From the NCBI GenBank assembly GCA_030704615.1, contig CM060734.1, positions 8,122,001 to 8,186,000 of the forward strand: 64,000 nucleotides of DNA. The letters are read 5' to 3'. A program made the translations under genes and the position numbers. The notes below the pieces were generated by a model that had not been told where the DNA came from, searched no databases, and saw nothing but the letters and a program-made list of their open reading frames with translations. Origin of the DNA: Takakia lepidozioides (taxonomy: Eukaryota; Streptophyta; Takakiopsida; Takakiales; Takakiaceae). This document shows, in pieces, positions 52,729-63,306 of the stretch. Every line of letters starts with the position of its first letter. Positions within the stretch are counted from its first letter, which is position 1.

Positions 52729-53378
52729 GTGATCAATGAGTATGTGGAAGGAGGAGAAACTGACCCACTGCCAAGCACCGAGAGCATGATGCAACCAATA
52801 ACACAAGTCTCATGTCAATTCACTGATACTGAGCTGGAAGCACTGAATGAGCTGGACGAGATGTACCACAAGTGGTCATACTCCAAGAAGATTGCAGCAG
52901 CACCCTGCATCAACATGTTGACACGGGGAAGTGCGAAGAAGGCCAAATTAGGAGATGGGATGCCTATTCTGCAAAAATCCAGCCAAGAGATTCATGATTT
53001 AAATCAAGAACATAGGTTTGGTGAAAAGAAGCACATTGGCATAGACAATATCTGCAGCTCAGCAGGGTTTGAACGCCAACCAGAGATATTCATGGAAGGA
53101 TTTGACAAGAGCAAAGAAGAGGCTAGGACCCAGAGTCTGGACACATTCACTGAAGACTGGGCAGACCAACAGATAAAAGAAGACAGTTCACAAGAGACGG
53201 AGAGTGAACTAAGTGAGAAAATTGAGCAGGAAAGGGTGAGACCTTTGACAAAAAGAGAACAACTGGAGCTCATCCAAAGGGCAGAGGAAGAACATAACAA
53301 TGCAGAAGGTGATGAAAGAGAGTACACACCAACTGTTCGTGATGAGACAGCAGAGACATCCTGGATGACGTTCAGGTA
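52729..53378 (+). pseudogene. Gypsy polyprotein spacer (plus strand)
   Basis: This open plus frame of about 216 codons is highly acidic and Gln/Lys-rich (for example CQFTDTELEALNELDEMYHK, VRPLTKREQLELIQRAEEEH), without catalytic motifs. It precedes integrase, with a frameshift at the join (about 53370). It matches in style the acidic minus-strand spacer at 51218-51901, so it is the second part of the RNase H-integrase spacer. Confidence 0.55.
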
Positions 53379-54560
53379 ATGCATTACCTTACGTTTGGTT
53401 CCGTCAACGAGTACCTTGAGCTAAATGAGAGAAAACGGGTGTTGAAGAGGGCCAGAGGCTATGTGTACTGGGAAGGCAAAATTTTATACAAGGGCAAGCA
53501 CGTACCTGAGAAGAAGGAGAGATTGGGTATCATAGAGGGGATCCACCAAACTTTGGGTCACTTTGGGGTACACAGAACTCAAGTTGAAGTGTGCAAACGC
53601 TTCTTCTGGCATAATTGCACTCAGGAGATAAAAGACACGTTGAAGACATGCCTACCCTGTCAACAAGGGAAAACATTGGGAAGTCTTAGGTCTGGAGCAA
53701 AAAGATTGAAAAGTATACCTATGCAAGACCTCTTCTATAGAGTGGCATTTGACACTGCTGGCCCACTACCAGAGACTGAAGAAGGGAATAAATACGCCCT
53801 CATAGCAGTAGAATTACTCAAAAATGGGTGGAAGCAGCCCCAGTTAGTGACGATACGGCGAAGTTGGCAGCACGATTTTTGGAGGAGCAGGTTATATACC
53901 GCTACGGGGCACCAAAGATAGTGCTTACAGATCAAGGTACTGAATGGGGCAAAGAATTTGAGGAGGTGTGTGCAAGGTTTGGCATACAACACGACCGATC
54001 GGCACCCTACTGGCCACAGAGTAATGGCATGGTGGAGTGCATCATCAAATCACTCAAACAAAGCATACGACTACTGAGTATACAAGGCAATAATGAGTGG
54101 GATCGTGACCTTTACAAAGCACTGTTTGGATACAGGGTGGGAGTGCAAACGTCAACCCGCTTCAGCCCCTATAAAGTGCTCACGGGCAGAGAGCTGCGCT
54201 TGGACGTAGACAATCGATGGGGGAGAATCACTGAGCTGGTGGACCTACGAGACAGTGAGGATGCCATCAACGCCATGATGAAGGAAAAAGTTGAGCTCTT
54301 AGCTCAAATAGAGATCTCATTGCACGCAAATGTTCTCAAAGCACATAGGGGAACAACAAGAAGGCTATGCAGCGCGGAGGACCAGTAACTCCAACTTGGA
54401 ATCATTGGAGCAGGGACAACTCGTCATGATGTTGAAACCAGGAAAATGTAAAGGTATTGAACCTGCCTGGGAAGGGCCATACACGTTCCAGGGGTACAAA
54501 GACAAAGCACACACTGAAAACATGGAGGGGCCGATCGAATGTGCATGATAGAAGGTGCAG
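53379..54560 (+). pseudogene. Gypsy integrase (plus strand)
   Basis: Zinc domain: IHQTLGHFGVHRTQVEVCK, then FFWHNC and CLPCQQGK (H-H-C-C). DDE core: FDTAGPLPETEEGNKYALIA (first Asp), VLTDQGTEWGKEF (second Asp, about 53935) and SNGMVECIIKSLKQ (Glu, about 54035). A frameshift lies in the A5 run near 53820. A further shift near 54390 leads to MMLKPGKCKGIEPAWEGPYTF, the C-terminal GPFEF-like motif, ending at 54548. There is no chromodomain. All catalytic residues are present. Confidence 0.9.
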
Positions 54561-56148
54561 CTAACAAAAAATGGACAAGATCACGGAGGGACCTCAAGCT
54601 GGTACATCAATGAAGTGAGTGTGCTAACTTGGTGAAAAGGGACTTTCACTCTAAAAAAAAGGGAGTACTTTACAGCTGTAAGGGGAAAACAAGTGCCAAT
54701 AAAACCTTAGGGGTTTATCAAATGGATGATAAGCGGACGGGAGTAGGATGAAGTTAACAGGAGTGGATGTGGCCAACAGTGATGAATGTGCCAAGGGCAT
54801 GGGCGGATGAAGGGAATAGGGAAGTGGATGATGTTAACTAGTACTTATCCACGTTATTATGACAACGGATGGACGGATTATGAACAGTCAACATCAGAAG
54901 TAGTTCATCGATGGAGGCAAGCATACGTGCTTTCACTAAGGAGGGAAAACAAGACGACTGATGAATGAACGACGGAGCAGGATGAGGGTCGAGGAGATGG
55001 CGACATGCAGAGCGTTGATGCAATACGGATCAGCGGCTGAGGGGGCGCCGCCCTGAATCGACAGGGTACATGACTAAGCAGATCCTGATAAATACGTTTT
55101 GAGCTTAAGGATAATATCAAGACCTCATTAGATGCCACTTGGCCATGTATTAAACACGTAGGGCAAAGGTGTGCCTAGGGCGGGTAATGTGTTTAGTATT
55201 AGAACAATCAGTTGAGCGGTGATCAAAGTAGAATGGCACCAGGTAAGGGGCTAATCTACGAGTTTTGGAAAGAGTACAAGGCAAGTGACCAGAAGGAAAG
55301 ACAAGCAATCATTATGAATGAGACAAGGAAAGATGGTAGACTGAGAGAGAGAGAGGATGCCCGAGGCAGGGCGGTTTGGTGATGATGGACGTTGATAGCA
55401 AAGATCAGGAAGGAGATTACTGTTGTACTTCAGTGGTGTAATAATCCATATGCAAACTTGGATTCACCTTTAGTGATAGGAGGATTGAGCGTCATGTGGG
55501 GTGTCGTTCTGGAGATATAAAGAGGGATCTTGACTTATTGAGACACAGGCTCGCTGCTCCCACCGGTAGCACCAACTGATTGCATTAGTGAGTGAATGGA
55601 GAGGAATACGTAAATGCACCCACAGTGTGCATTCTAGGGATGGCGGTATCAAGAGAGCCATCACGGGATAGCCACACTGGCACGACAGAAGGGAAGTGAT
55701 GAGTGATCGTGACTTAGGAAAGAATACACAGTCGGAGGGCCATATCCATACCATCGAGTGCTTAGCACGAACATAAGCAGACTACGAGTTGCCACAGTTT
55801 ACTGAGTTGAGCATGGCAGTGTGCTGACGGGTCAAGTGCTAATGGGATCATCCGAACCCTGACGTGGCTGTGCATACGAACAGACTGACGAAGGGCTGTA
55901 GGCGCCCCGGGCCGCGCCACCCCACGGGGTCATGATATATGGTCTGAACGGCGGTCAAGGGCTGATGAGAAGAGAAATGAACGAACCATAGAGATAGCAA
56001 GAACTAATTTACCAGGTCCAGTCTAGGTGTCATGATGTTTTCCTGCTTCTGTTGCGGCTCATGTAGCATCAAAACTGGACTGATGGGTTGTCTGATCAAG
56101 AGGAAGTGTTAGATCTATCCCGGTGGACGAGAAACAAGACCCCCGTTT
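54561..56148. other. 1.6 kb without a recognised gene
   Basis: This follows the integrase end and precedes the next Gypsy. GGATGATG/GGATGA words recur at 54720-54970, and the stretch has mixed composition with short frames only. It may include the 3' non-coding part or LTR of the plus-strand Gypsy, but no LTR partner was found. Confidence 0.35.
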
Positions 56149-56775
56149 TTACTTTACAACGGCAAGTGACGCTTGTTTGCTGAACCTATAGCCCATAGCC
56201 AACCAAGGCAGCTGAAGGTCCCAATCTCCCAGGTGTCCCTTCTGCAAACCGTACTTGCGCAAACCCCTCTTGACTATCTGAATAACTCTCTCCGCCAAGC
56301 CATCAGCCTCGGGATGATCCCGAGAAGTAGTGCGGTGGTCTATCAAGGCTTGCTCATACAAAACCAGAAACTCCCCCAAGAACTCTCTCCCCTGGTCCGT
56401 GAGTACTCGGCTGGCATTGCTTGACAAGGCAAGTGAGAGGGTTGCGTATGCATTCTTAGATCAAGTGCTTAGCCAATTTGGTGAGAAGTGTTCCACCATC
56501 ACCAACACATACTTGTTATGGCGAATCGTTAGTGACAATGGGCCTGCAAAGTCAAGACTCCAACGATAGCCCAAACCCATAATGGGTAAAGGATGCAATT
56601 GTGGAGTAGGTGCGTTGAAAGAAGCCCGCACTCTATCACACACCATGCACCTTGCCACTAACTGTTGCACATCCGTGTGCATGCCCCGCCACCAATACTG
56701 TCCTTGCAACAAACTATGAGTGCGTCGCACCCCAAAATGTCCCAACTCCTCATGGGCATGGCGTACCAATCGCAC
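56149..56775 (-). pseudogene. Gypsy integrase (minus strand)
   Basis: Minus frame 56775-56461: VRHAHEELGHFGVRRTHSLL, QGQYWWRGMHTDVQQLVARC, then MVCDR (zinc domain) and YRWSLDFAGPLSLT (first Asp). Frame 56427-56149: RVLTDQGREFLGEF (second Asp) and PEADGLAERVIQIVKRGLRK (Glu), followed by WDLQLPWLAMGYR. A frameshift separates the two frames. The C-terminal domain is cut at about 56149. Confidence 0.88.
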
Positions 56776-57209
56776 TCATTGTGTTGGGTGAGGCACAATC
56801 CTCACTCGTCCATCCTCCCATACACGGAGTATGTGAGTCCCATCCCACTTGAACTCTTGGCTCGTTGTAGGATCCAATCTCTCTCCTTAGCAGTCACACT
56901 GACTGCTGTCTCTCCGGTACGAAGGTAGGCCAACACTGCTGTATCTTCATGCACATCCTTAGCACCACCAAGCTCCTCATTGATCTCCGGATCGTCATGC
57001 ACACCATCTACATGACCAATCCTATGGGATGGACTAGCTTGAGCTCCCATTGCTAGAATGCACAAAAAAACATATGCATGTCATCCTAGCACCATCTCCT
57101 CATCCGTCTCACCATGCCACCGAGCTCCAGTATCATCATGCTCGCTCGTGCATGGATTACGACTCAATCCATCTGGATCCTGATTGACTATACCGGCTCG
57201 ATGCACCAC

Positions 57210-57635
57210 CTAAAAGTCGTACTCTTGAAGCATAAGTGCCCACCGTGCAAGCTTCCCTGTAAGCTTGTCTGACTCCATCAACCACTTCAATGGTTGGTGA
57301 TTTGTGACAAGGGTGAAGAGATTGTCATAGAGGTAGCATCTGAAATGTGTCATTGCCCATACCGCAGCTAAACACTCTCCTTCATATGAGCTATACTTTG
57401 CCTCAACATCATTGTTCGAGTGGCTAGCATATGCCACTACGAACTCTCTTCCCTCACCATCCACCTGTGTGAGCATTGCTCCAATCCCCAGCATATTCCA
57501 ATCCGTATGTAGCTGGAAAGGCCGCCCACGAATAGGCCGCCTCAAAATAGGTGCGGAAGTCAATTGAGCCTTGAGTTCCTCAAAGGCTTCCTCCTGTTCC
57601 TCCTCCCACTGCCACTCCTGACCCACCTTGGTCAA
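57210..57635 (-). pseudogene. Gypsy RNase H (minus strand)
   Basis: The frame reads WQWEEEQEEAFEELKAQLTS, LHTDWNMLGIGAMLTQ, YASHSNNDVEAKYSSYEGEC, AVWAMTHFRCYLYDNLFTLV and TNHQPLKWLMESDKLTGKLA, ending RWALMLQEYDF. This is a standard Ty3/Gypsy RNase H. TNHQPL replaces the usual TDHQPL, so one catalytic Asp is changed to Asn. The stretch 56776-57209 between RNase H and integrase is a degraded linker. Confidence 0.88.
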
Positions 57636-58493
57636 CTTGGTAAGAGTTTTTGCAATGCTGCTAAATCCTTGACAAACCGTCGATAGTAATTTACCAACCC
57701 CATGAAAGCACGAACTCTGCTAACATCTATGGGGCGTGGAATGCGTACAATGGCCTCCACCTTTGTTTGTTGAACACCCAATCCTCCAGGGTATATCATA
57801 TGGCCCAGATATTCAATCTGTTTGTGGAAAAACTTGCACTTCCCAGGGTGCAATTTCAACCCATGCGCTCTTAAGTGCTCAAACACCATCTGAAGGTATC
57901 TCTCATGTTCCTCAATCGTAGCACTAAAGATGATGATGTCACCAATGTAGCATCGGGCAAAGTCTAGCCCCGCAAGAATCCTATCCATGACCCTCTAAAA
58001 ATCTGCAGGAACATTCTTCAATCCAAACGGTAGGAACCGCCATAGGTACAAACAATCATTCTCATATTGGTCAATCCCCCAGAATGCCATCTTTTGCTTG
58101 TCAACCTCTTTGATCGGCAACTGGTGGTAACCGGATTGCAAGTCCAATGTGCTAAACACCTTTGCATGCCCAATGGCATCAAAGATCTCATCTGGAGTTG
58201 GCATGGCATATTTATCGGACTTAGTCTGACGATTCATAGGACGGTAGTCCCCACACATCCTCCTTTCTGTCCAATTACCTACATAAATATCCTTTTTTAG
58301 CTGGCATCACCGTTGTCGAGGCATACTCCCCGCCTAACAACTCCACCAATACAGCTTTGAATAACTCCATAGTCCGTGACTGGATCAAAGACCTCTCCAT
58401 GTCACTATACCTGTAGGGTCTTTGAAAAATTGGTGTGTCACTTGCCAAACCAATACGAATCTCCTGGCCCTTCAAACTCCCCAAATCCTTCAA
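57632..58493 (-). pseudogene. Gypsy reverse transcriptase (minus strand), catalytic box mutated
   Basis: The segments, in order, are IGLASDTPIFQRPYRYSDME, VLVELLGGEYASTTVMPAKK, MCGDYRPMNRQTKSDKYAMP, VFSTLDLQSGYHQL and RFLPFGLKNVPADF. They continue with DRILAGLDFARCYIGDIIIF, LHPGKCKFFHKQIEYLGHMI and FMGLVNYYRRFVKDL. The catalytic YxDD reads YIGD (Gly codon 57941-57943), an inactivating change. Stops and frameshifts separate the pieces. The sequence style matches Gypsy elements of mosses and charophytes as I recall them. Confidence 0.9.
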
Positions 58494-58830
58494 ACCAAAG
58501 GCAAAGCAATTTCTATAAGCCCTTAGAAATCGCTGGATCCTCCGTCTCTTACCTCCGGTGACTGTAGGTCCAACATCTAGTTCCCAATTGTCCTCAATGA
58601 CTGCAACCTTGGGTACACTAGGCTTGGAGGTAGGAGACGTATCCTTTGCTTGCTAGATAGCAACCTCTTGGGCCTTATCCGCCCACCCTGACTGTGGCAT
58701 AGCCTCCACTTGCTCCGCCATAGCCACCTTGAGAACATCCTTTCCACAAGAAATATCCTCAACCTCTTCACGAATGGTAGGGTGGTACTGCTCTGTACAA
58801 TGGGGGCCCATTGCAGCCTACCAGCCACTT
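58494..58830 (-). pseudogene. Upstream linker of the minus-strand Gypsy pol
   Basis: The minus frame reads KRRRIQRFLRAYRNCFAFGL just before the RT start, and further up an acidic degraded region (VEDISCGKDVLKVAM, MAEQVEAMPQSG by eye). It fits the protease-RT linker. The protease itself is not visible before the sequence changes at about 58830. Confidence 0.4.
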
Positions 58831-58935
58831 GCAAAATCCACCCCCACTCCCAATCCCAAACGAAATGAGGAATGATGCATTCTGGGAACGATGGATACAG
58901 AATAGAACAAAAAAAAGGGCACAATGAGGTTTTTA

Positions 58936-58941
58936 TTGATC
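58936..58941 (-). promoter_or_regulatory. Possible polyadenylation signal
   Basis: AATAAA on the minus strand lies about 80 bp downstream of the end of the unknown minus-strand ORF at 59021. It is consistent with transcription termination of that gene, but hexamers of this kind are common by chance. Confidence 0.25.
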
Positions 58942-59020
58942 CACATGAATTGCATTTGAAGCACGTCTACTATGCTGATGGTGCAAACAAATCTATAGCC
59001 ATGTGCCTTCTGAGTACAAG

Positions 59021-59800
59021 TCACGTTGTCAACGAGACTTCGACTGCTCTGAAAACTAGCTCATGAGTCATCGGGCTCCTCCAGGTAAACTGGATTGCAG
59101 CCGTTGTACCGCCAATGTTGATGTTCACCACAATGTCATGCCCTTCAATCATACCACCATCGAATATGGAAAGCTTCACGTTTTTGTCATCCACACCAAT
59201 GCAAATGTCCCCATACAATGGAGAAGAGGATCGCACTCCTTCAAAAGTATACGTCTCTCCGATGGAGTCCACCCACGTCCACTGGCAGCAATTCCACCGC
59301 AACAGCATAGCAGTGCGCATTCTTCTGCATGGGTGCCCGTCGTAGCTGGGAAAATCGGAATCAAGGATGTGCAAGAGCCACGGACTCCTCAGACCAAGAT
59401 CGTCACCCCGCTTGAAGGCGTAGTGGCCTAGGATATACTCAAAAGCTGACAATGTTTCCACATTCGCCCTACTATCTTCTGTGTAAACTGTGTGCCAGAT
59501 AACGATGTCTTCCTATGTGGCCAAATACATTGCATAATCGAAGCCTCCATAAGGGTAGTCGTCCCGGTTCCGGAAGCACGGCATCCTTGCAAAGGAGGTC
59601 CTGAGGATGTGTTTGATGCCGATGACAATGACCTTGCAGACAGCAACGAAGCCCTTTGATTTTCGAAATGATGAGAAGCGGAAGAGCAGTGCGGGCTCCA
59701 ATAATGGAGCATCTGGGTCTGACAAGCCCTGAGCGCGCGCGGTCAGGGTGACGGCATAGTAGTCTAGGGGGGTCGTGGTAAGTTGCGGTGTAGGTTGGGC
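59021..59800 (-). pseudogene. Unrecognised protein, about 250 codons with one in-frame TAG
   Basis: One minus frame reads from about 59800 to the stop at 59021 with only a TAG at 59513-59515. It includes LDYYAVTLTARAQGLSDPDA, FRFSSFRKSKGFVAVCKVIV, RNRDDYPYGGFDYAMYLA, then EDIVIWHTVYTEDSRANVET, LLHILDSDFPSYDGHPCRRM and GDICIGVDDKNVKLSIFDGG, ending FTWRSPMTHELVFRAVEVS. Composition is that of a folded globular protein with beta-rich C-terminal half. I recognise no domain. It sits between a Gypsy relic and a hAT C-terminus and could be a transposon-borne or a host gene. The true start was not found. Confidence 0.45.
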
Positions 59801-59961
59801 TCACTGAACCGCCTACCCGACTGCGGTTAGTGCAGGGGGTCCGTGGTCGTACATGGTGGCTATAATCACTATCTAAGTCCTACCAGCAAAGAGAAATCAT
59901 GTACTCCTCTTCACAAGGCGAGTTTGCGTTTCTAAGTCTATCCTACAATCTACTCAGTAAC

Positions 59962-60290
59962 TGCCTATTTGTCAGTACTAATGAACAGGTGACCCCCAAC
60001 AATGTCACCTTCATTTGCATTCTTAATGTGTGCCCTCACGGGATTCAACCTGTTGCGAATCTTGTTGTGAACAAATGAGTAACTGCTCCAATTGCGTTTG
60101 CAAGATGAGGCAGAGCACACTTGAGCAAGAATACGCTTCGCAATGGGAGCCAATGTTCTTGCTCCAGCTCCAATCAGATCCCACCATTCATGTGGCAACA
60201 TATTGAGCTCTTTTGGATCCGGCATGTCCTCAAAATGGTCGCGGCGATCTGCGAAGCGGGTAGGGTTTATAAAGGGAAGAGAAACTTCCT
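59962..60290 (-). pseudogene. hAT transposase C-terminal dimerisation domain
   Basis: The minus frame reads LPHEWWDLIGAGARTLAPIA, then KRILAQVCSASSCKRNWSSY and SFVHNKIRNRLNPVRA, with a stop at 59965-59967. This is the hAT family C-terminal dimerisation motif (WW...G...L..IA.R.L.Q..S.S.CERNWS.......K.RNRL). Upstream the frame is open to about 60290 (FINPTRFADRRDHFEDMPDP) and then stops, so the catalytic core is missing. Confidence 0.88.
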
Positions 60291-60622
60291 TGGATTACAC
60301 AAGAGTGCCACCATTCATCAATGATCAAGAGGGAGGGCTCTTAGGGAAACTCCACAACCAGACAGGCGGTATCTCAGCCATCACTGCCTCTGTTCCCTTG
60401 TGCAGCAAAAAATCAGACAAAAGAGGAAGAGTGTCTTCCCTTACCTCAAAAGAATTGTCGTCCCCTTAATGCACACATAGAGGTAGCATTCAAGAAAGCC
60501 TTAAACAATCCAAGGAGCGACAACCCAAGGTAACTGCAGCACGAGCACCTCGGCCTCCTCCATGCCGCCATCGCGCATTCCATCAACGCAAGAAGCAAAA
60601 CTAGGGTTGCACGGGGACCTTA

Positions 60623-60868
60623 CCCTGTCAGTCCGTGGCAGTCATCCACTGCCCGGATGACATTCATCCAGCGTAACCTAAACCCAATGGATAGACACCA
60701 TTTTCTATCTCGGTAGGATGAAAAAAAATCGGGAAATCATCCCGTCCTGTCAGTCCGTGGCATTCATCCTCTGCCAGGATGAAATTCATCCGCCTCAACC
60801 TTAAACCCAGCAGACAGATACCATTTCCCATCGCGCCAAGATGAAAAAAAATCGGGAAGTCACACCAA
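60623..60868. repeat. 123 bp tandem duplication within a TCATCC/GGATGA region
   Basis: Two copies start CCTGTCAGTCCGTGGCA at 60623 and 60746. Each runs through (C/T)CATCC..GGATGA, ACCTAAACCCA and ATGAAAAAAAATCGGGAA. The stretch 60291-60622 before it has no feature beyond a GC-rich segment resembling the right end of the 1.05 kb unit. Confidence 0.7.
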
Positions 60869-61860
60869 GTTTAAAGACCATCACAGCCATGGTATAGGCT
60901 GGATGAAATAAGGTAGGCAGGGATGAAAAATCGTAGGTAGAAATGAAAAACCAGATCCACGCCAGGTTAAGTGGATGAATTTATGATGAAAATCATCTAG
61001 TTCTCCCTGCAACCCAAAAATGAAACAGATGGAAGTTGGGATAACAATTCCATGAACCCAGTTTACAGAGGGAGAGAGAGGGAGAGATCAGGAAACCAAA
61101 AAATAAAAAAAAAAAAAAATGGGGGGGGGCGGGTGATCTGATCAGTGTTTTGCTCAATAAACCACCCCCCCCCCCCCCCCCTCCCACCCCCCCCCCCCCA
61201 CCTTTTTTTTCTGTCTCTGTTGCCTCCCTCCTCCTCTGTCTCCCTCTATCTCCTGGGAACCGGCAAGTTGTTATCAGTGTTGATTTTCCTATTTTTTTCA
61301 CCATAACGGGATGAAGTTTTGACAGAGTCATCCATCCGCTTATCGGTTTTTCATCCATACCGGATAATCCACCAGGGATGGACACTGAATTACTTTAGGA
61401 TGGTTTTTTTTGGTTTTTTTCATTCCGCTTTTTATTGGACTCTCATCCATACCGGATGAGTGTCACCAATGAATGAAAAATTACCCTCTATGAGGGTTGC
61501 CAACAACATCCTGTTTTTTTCATCCATACAGGTTGAAAAACTACAGGATTATAATTTTTCATTCCTCTTTCAGTGACTCTTTTATCCATACCGGGTGGTC
61601 TGATAAGGAATGATGAATTACCTAGGTGGAGGTAAACTGTGCACAGATGATATTCCCTATTTTTCATCCTGACAAGTGATCTGTTTATGGATGACGAGTA
61701 CAGATTGATTATGTCCTGGAATTGATCTTAACTACCCCTAATTATGATTAATTACGGGGTGAAACCCTAACCCCTACCCTAAAACCTATTTTTACTCGGC
61801 TTCGGATGAAATCAGTCAGGGTAGAAGTGGTTTTCACTGTTTTCATCCAGGATGAAAAAT
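60869..61860. repeat. Array of TCATCC-ATACC-GGATGA hairpins
   Basis: The core TCATCCATACCGGATGA or close variants occurs at 61351, 61443, 61520 (TCATCCATACAGGTTGA) and 61582 (TTATCCATACCGGGTGG), spaced about 92, 77 and 62 bp. Many further GGATGAAA or TTTTTCATCC words lie between 60890 and 61860. Each core can fold to a 6 bp stem. The poly-G/C tracts at 61119-61200 interrupt it. Confidence 0.65.
61104..61201. repeat. Poly-A / poly-G and poly-C tracts
   Basis: An A-run and G9 lie near 61104-61127, TGATCTGATCA sits between, and C18 and C14 runs lie at about 61167-61199. The purine and pyrimidine tracts could pair as a long stem. Confidence 0.6.
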
Positions 61861-62523
61861 GGGCCAAAAAACCCTATGTTGTCTCTCCCGCTATCAGAAG
61901 CACAAGATGTGCTTCTGAGCTCGCGGCGAGAGTGTTATGGCGGAGGCTGGATCTCGGTTGTTCAAGTTGCTTGTGTGTACAAGGCTTGAAGTTGCAATTG
62001 ACAGGTGAATTCACATTCCCTGAAGACACTTGTATGATTACATATCTCGGGGTGAATACAAAATGGTATGGAATCTATTTCATCATGCCAAAGTAGGATT
62101 GCTTGGAGGCATGTTTTGATTCTGAAAAATTGCAGGCTGGGTCTTATGCCTTGCTTGATGCATGATTAAGGTAGGCTGCTGCTAATTATTTTGTCAACCC
62201 AAGATGTTGTGCTTGAAGGGCATGTCTTGAATCTGTAATATTGCAGGCTGGTTTCACATACCCAAGATGTTTTGCTCTATGCATGTCTTGTTGTAATTGT
62301 GATGCAAAGAAAGGGTATAACAGGCTGCAACAATCTGTTTTTTTCAGAAAGAACACAAGATCCTGCTTAATGCTTGTCTGTTGTCCTGACCTGTACATGA
62401 ACAAACCCCGCCCCCTCCCACCCTGTTTTTTATTCAAGAATGATTGGGTTGATGTCAATTCATGGGAGGAAGCTTATGAAAAATGGAAATGTTAAGATGG
62501 TGCCCTGTTTTGGGCTGTTATGT
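61861..62523. other. No gene; imperfect duplication
   Basis: CCCAAGATGTT(G/T)TGCT with GCATGT(C/T)TTGAAT/GATTCTG and TTGCAGGCTGG occurs two to three times between 62090 and 62290. Short frames only. Confidence 0.35.
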
Positions 62524-62595
62524 CTTTAATTGACAATGACCCTAGTAGGTCTTGTCCATGTCTTGACATGACATAAATATCTTCCCACTCTCCCT
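62524..62595. repeat. Short inverted relative of the 1.05 kb unit
   Basis: By eye, TGACCCTAGTAGGTCTTGTC then CATGTCTTGACATGACATAA and ATATCTTCCC is similar to the reverse complement of 45068-45140 (GGAAGATACTTATGTCTCGT, CGAGACATGGACAAAGACCT, GACAAGGTCA). It suggests another, mostly deleted or diverged, copy of the same family. Confidence 0.45.
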
Positions 62596-62679
62596 CCTCT
62601 CTCTTTTGTCTCTGTCCCTCTCGCTCTCTCTTCTTAACTTTTCTGCCCCCTCCTCCCCTCTCTGGTTTGTTTTGTTTTG

Positions 62680-63007
62680 TGAGCAGCACAAGAGAGGGAG
62701 AGAGAAGGAGAGAGAGGGAGAGAGAGGGAGAGATCAGGAAACCAAAAATAAAATAAAATGGGGGGGGGGGGGGGGGGAGTGACTCAGCAGCAGCTACTGC
62801 TGCTGCTCAGTCAGTCCCCCCCCCCCCCCCCACCTTTAAAAAAAAAAATTGTTGCCCCTCTCTCCCTCTCTTGTTTGTTTTGTTTTTTAAGCAGCACAAA
62901 AGATAGGGAGAGAGAGGGAGAGAGGGGAGAGGGAGAGATCAGGAAACAAAAATAAATAAATAAATAAATTGGGGGGGCTGACTGAGCAGCTGCTGCTGCT
63001 CAGTCAC

Positions 63008-63040
<33 letters not shown>

Positions 63041-63060
63041 ATTTTTTTTTTTTTTTTTTC
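62680..63060. repeat. Two tandem units with poly-G / hairpin / poly-C architecture
   Basis: Each unit reads GTTTGTTTTGTTTT, AGCAGCACAA, a GAGAGGGAGA run, ATCAGGAAAC(C)AAAAATAAA, G-run, a CTCAG/CAGCAGC hairpin, then a C-run. Unit 1 has G18 (62760-62777) and C16 (62816-62831). Unit 2 has G7 (62971-62977), the perfect stem GACTGAGCAGC TGCT GCTGCTCAGTC (62980-63005) and C32 (63009-63040). A related single block lies at 61060-61200. Confidence 0.75.
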
Positions 63061-63306
63061 TTGCACCCTCTCTGGTGGGGCGGAGCTGAGAGCAGCAACA
63101 CTTACTGCTCTCAGCCCCCCACATGCTTTGTTTTTTTTTTGGATCTAGAATGTAGAGATTGTTTCCTGGTGAGGCCAACTTTTGGGTTTGCATGACAGGT
63201 GCCAGGCTTATAGGGAAAGAGAAGAAGTCCCCTGCCCCAAAGAAAGGGGCGGAGAACCCGTTTGCTCTGCCGGCACGTGTGACACGGGCTGGCGTGTCAC
63301 GGTTAA

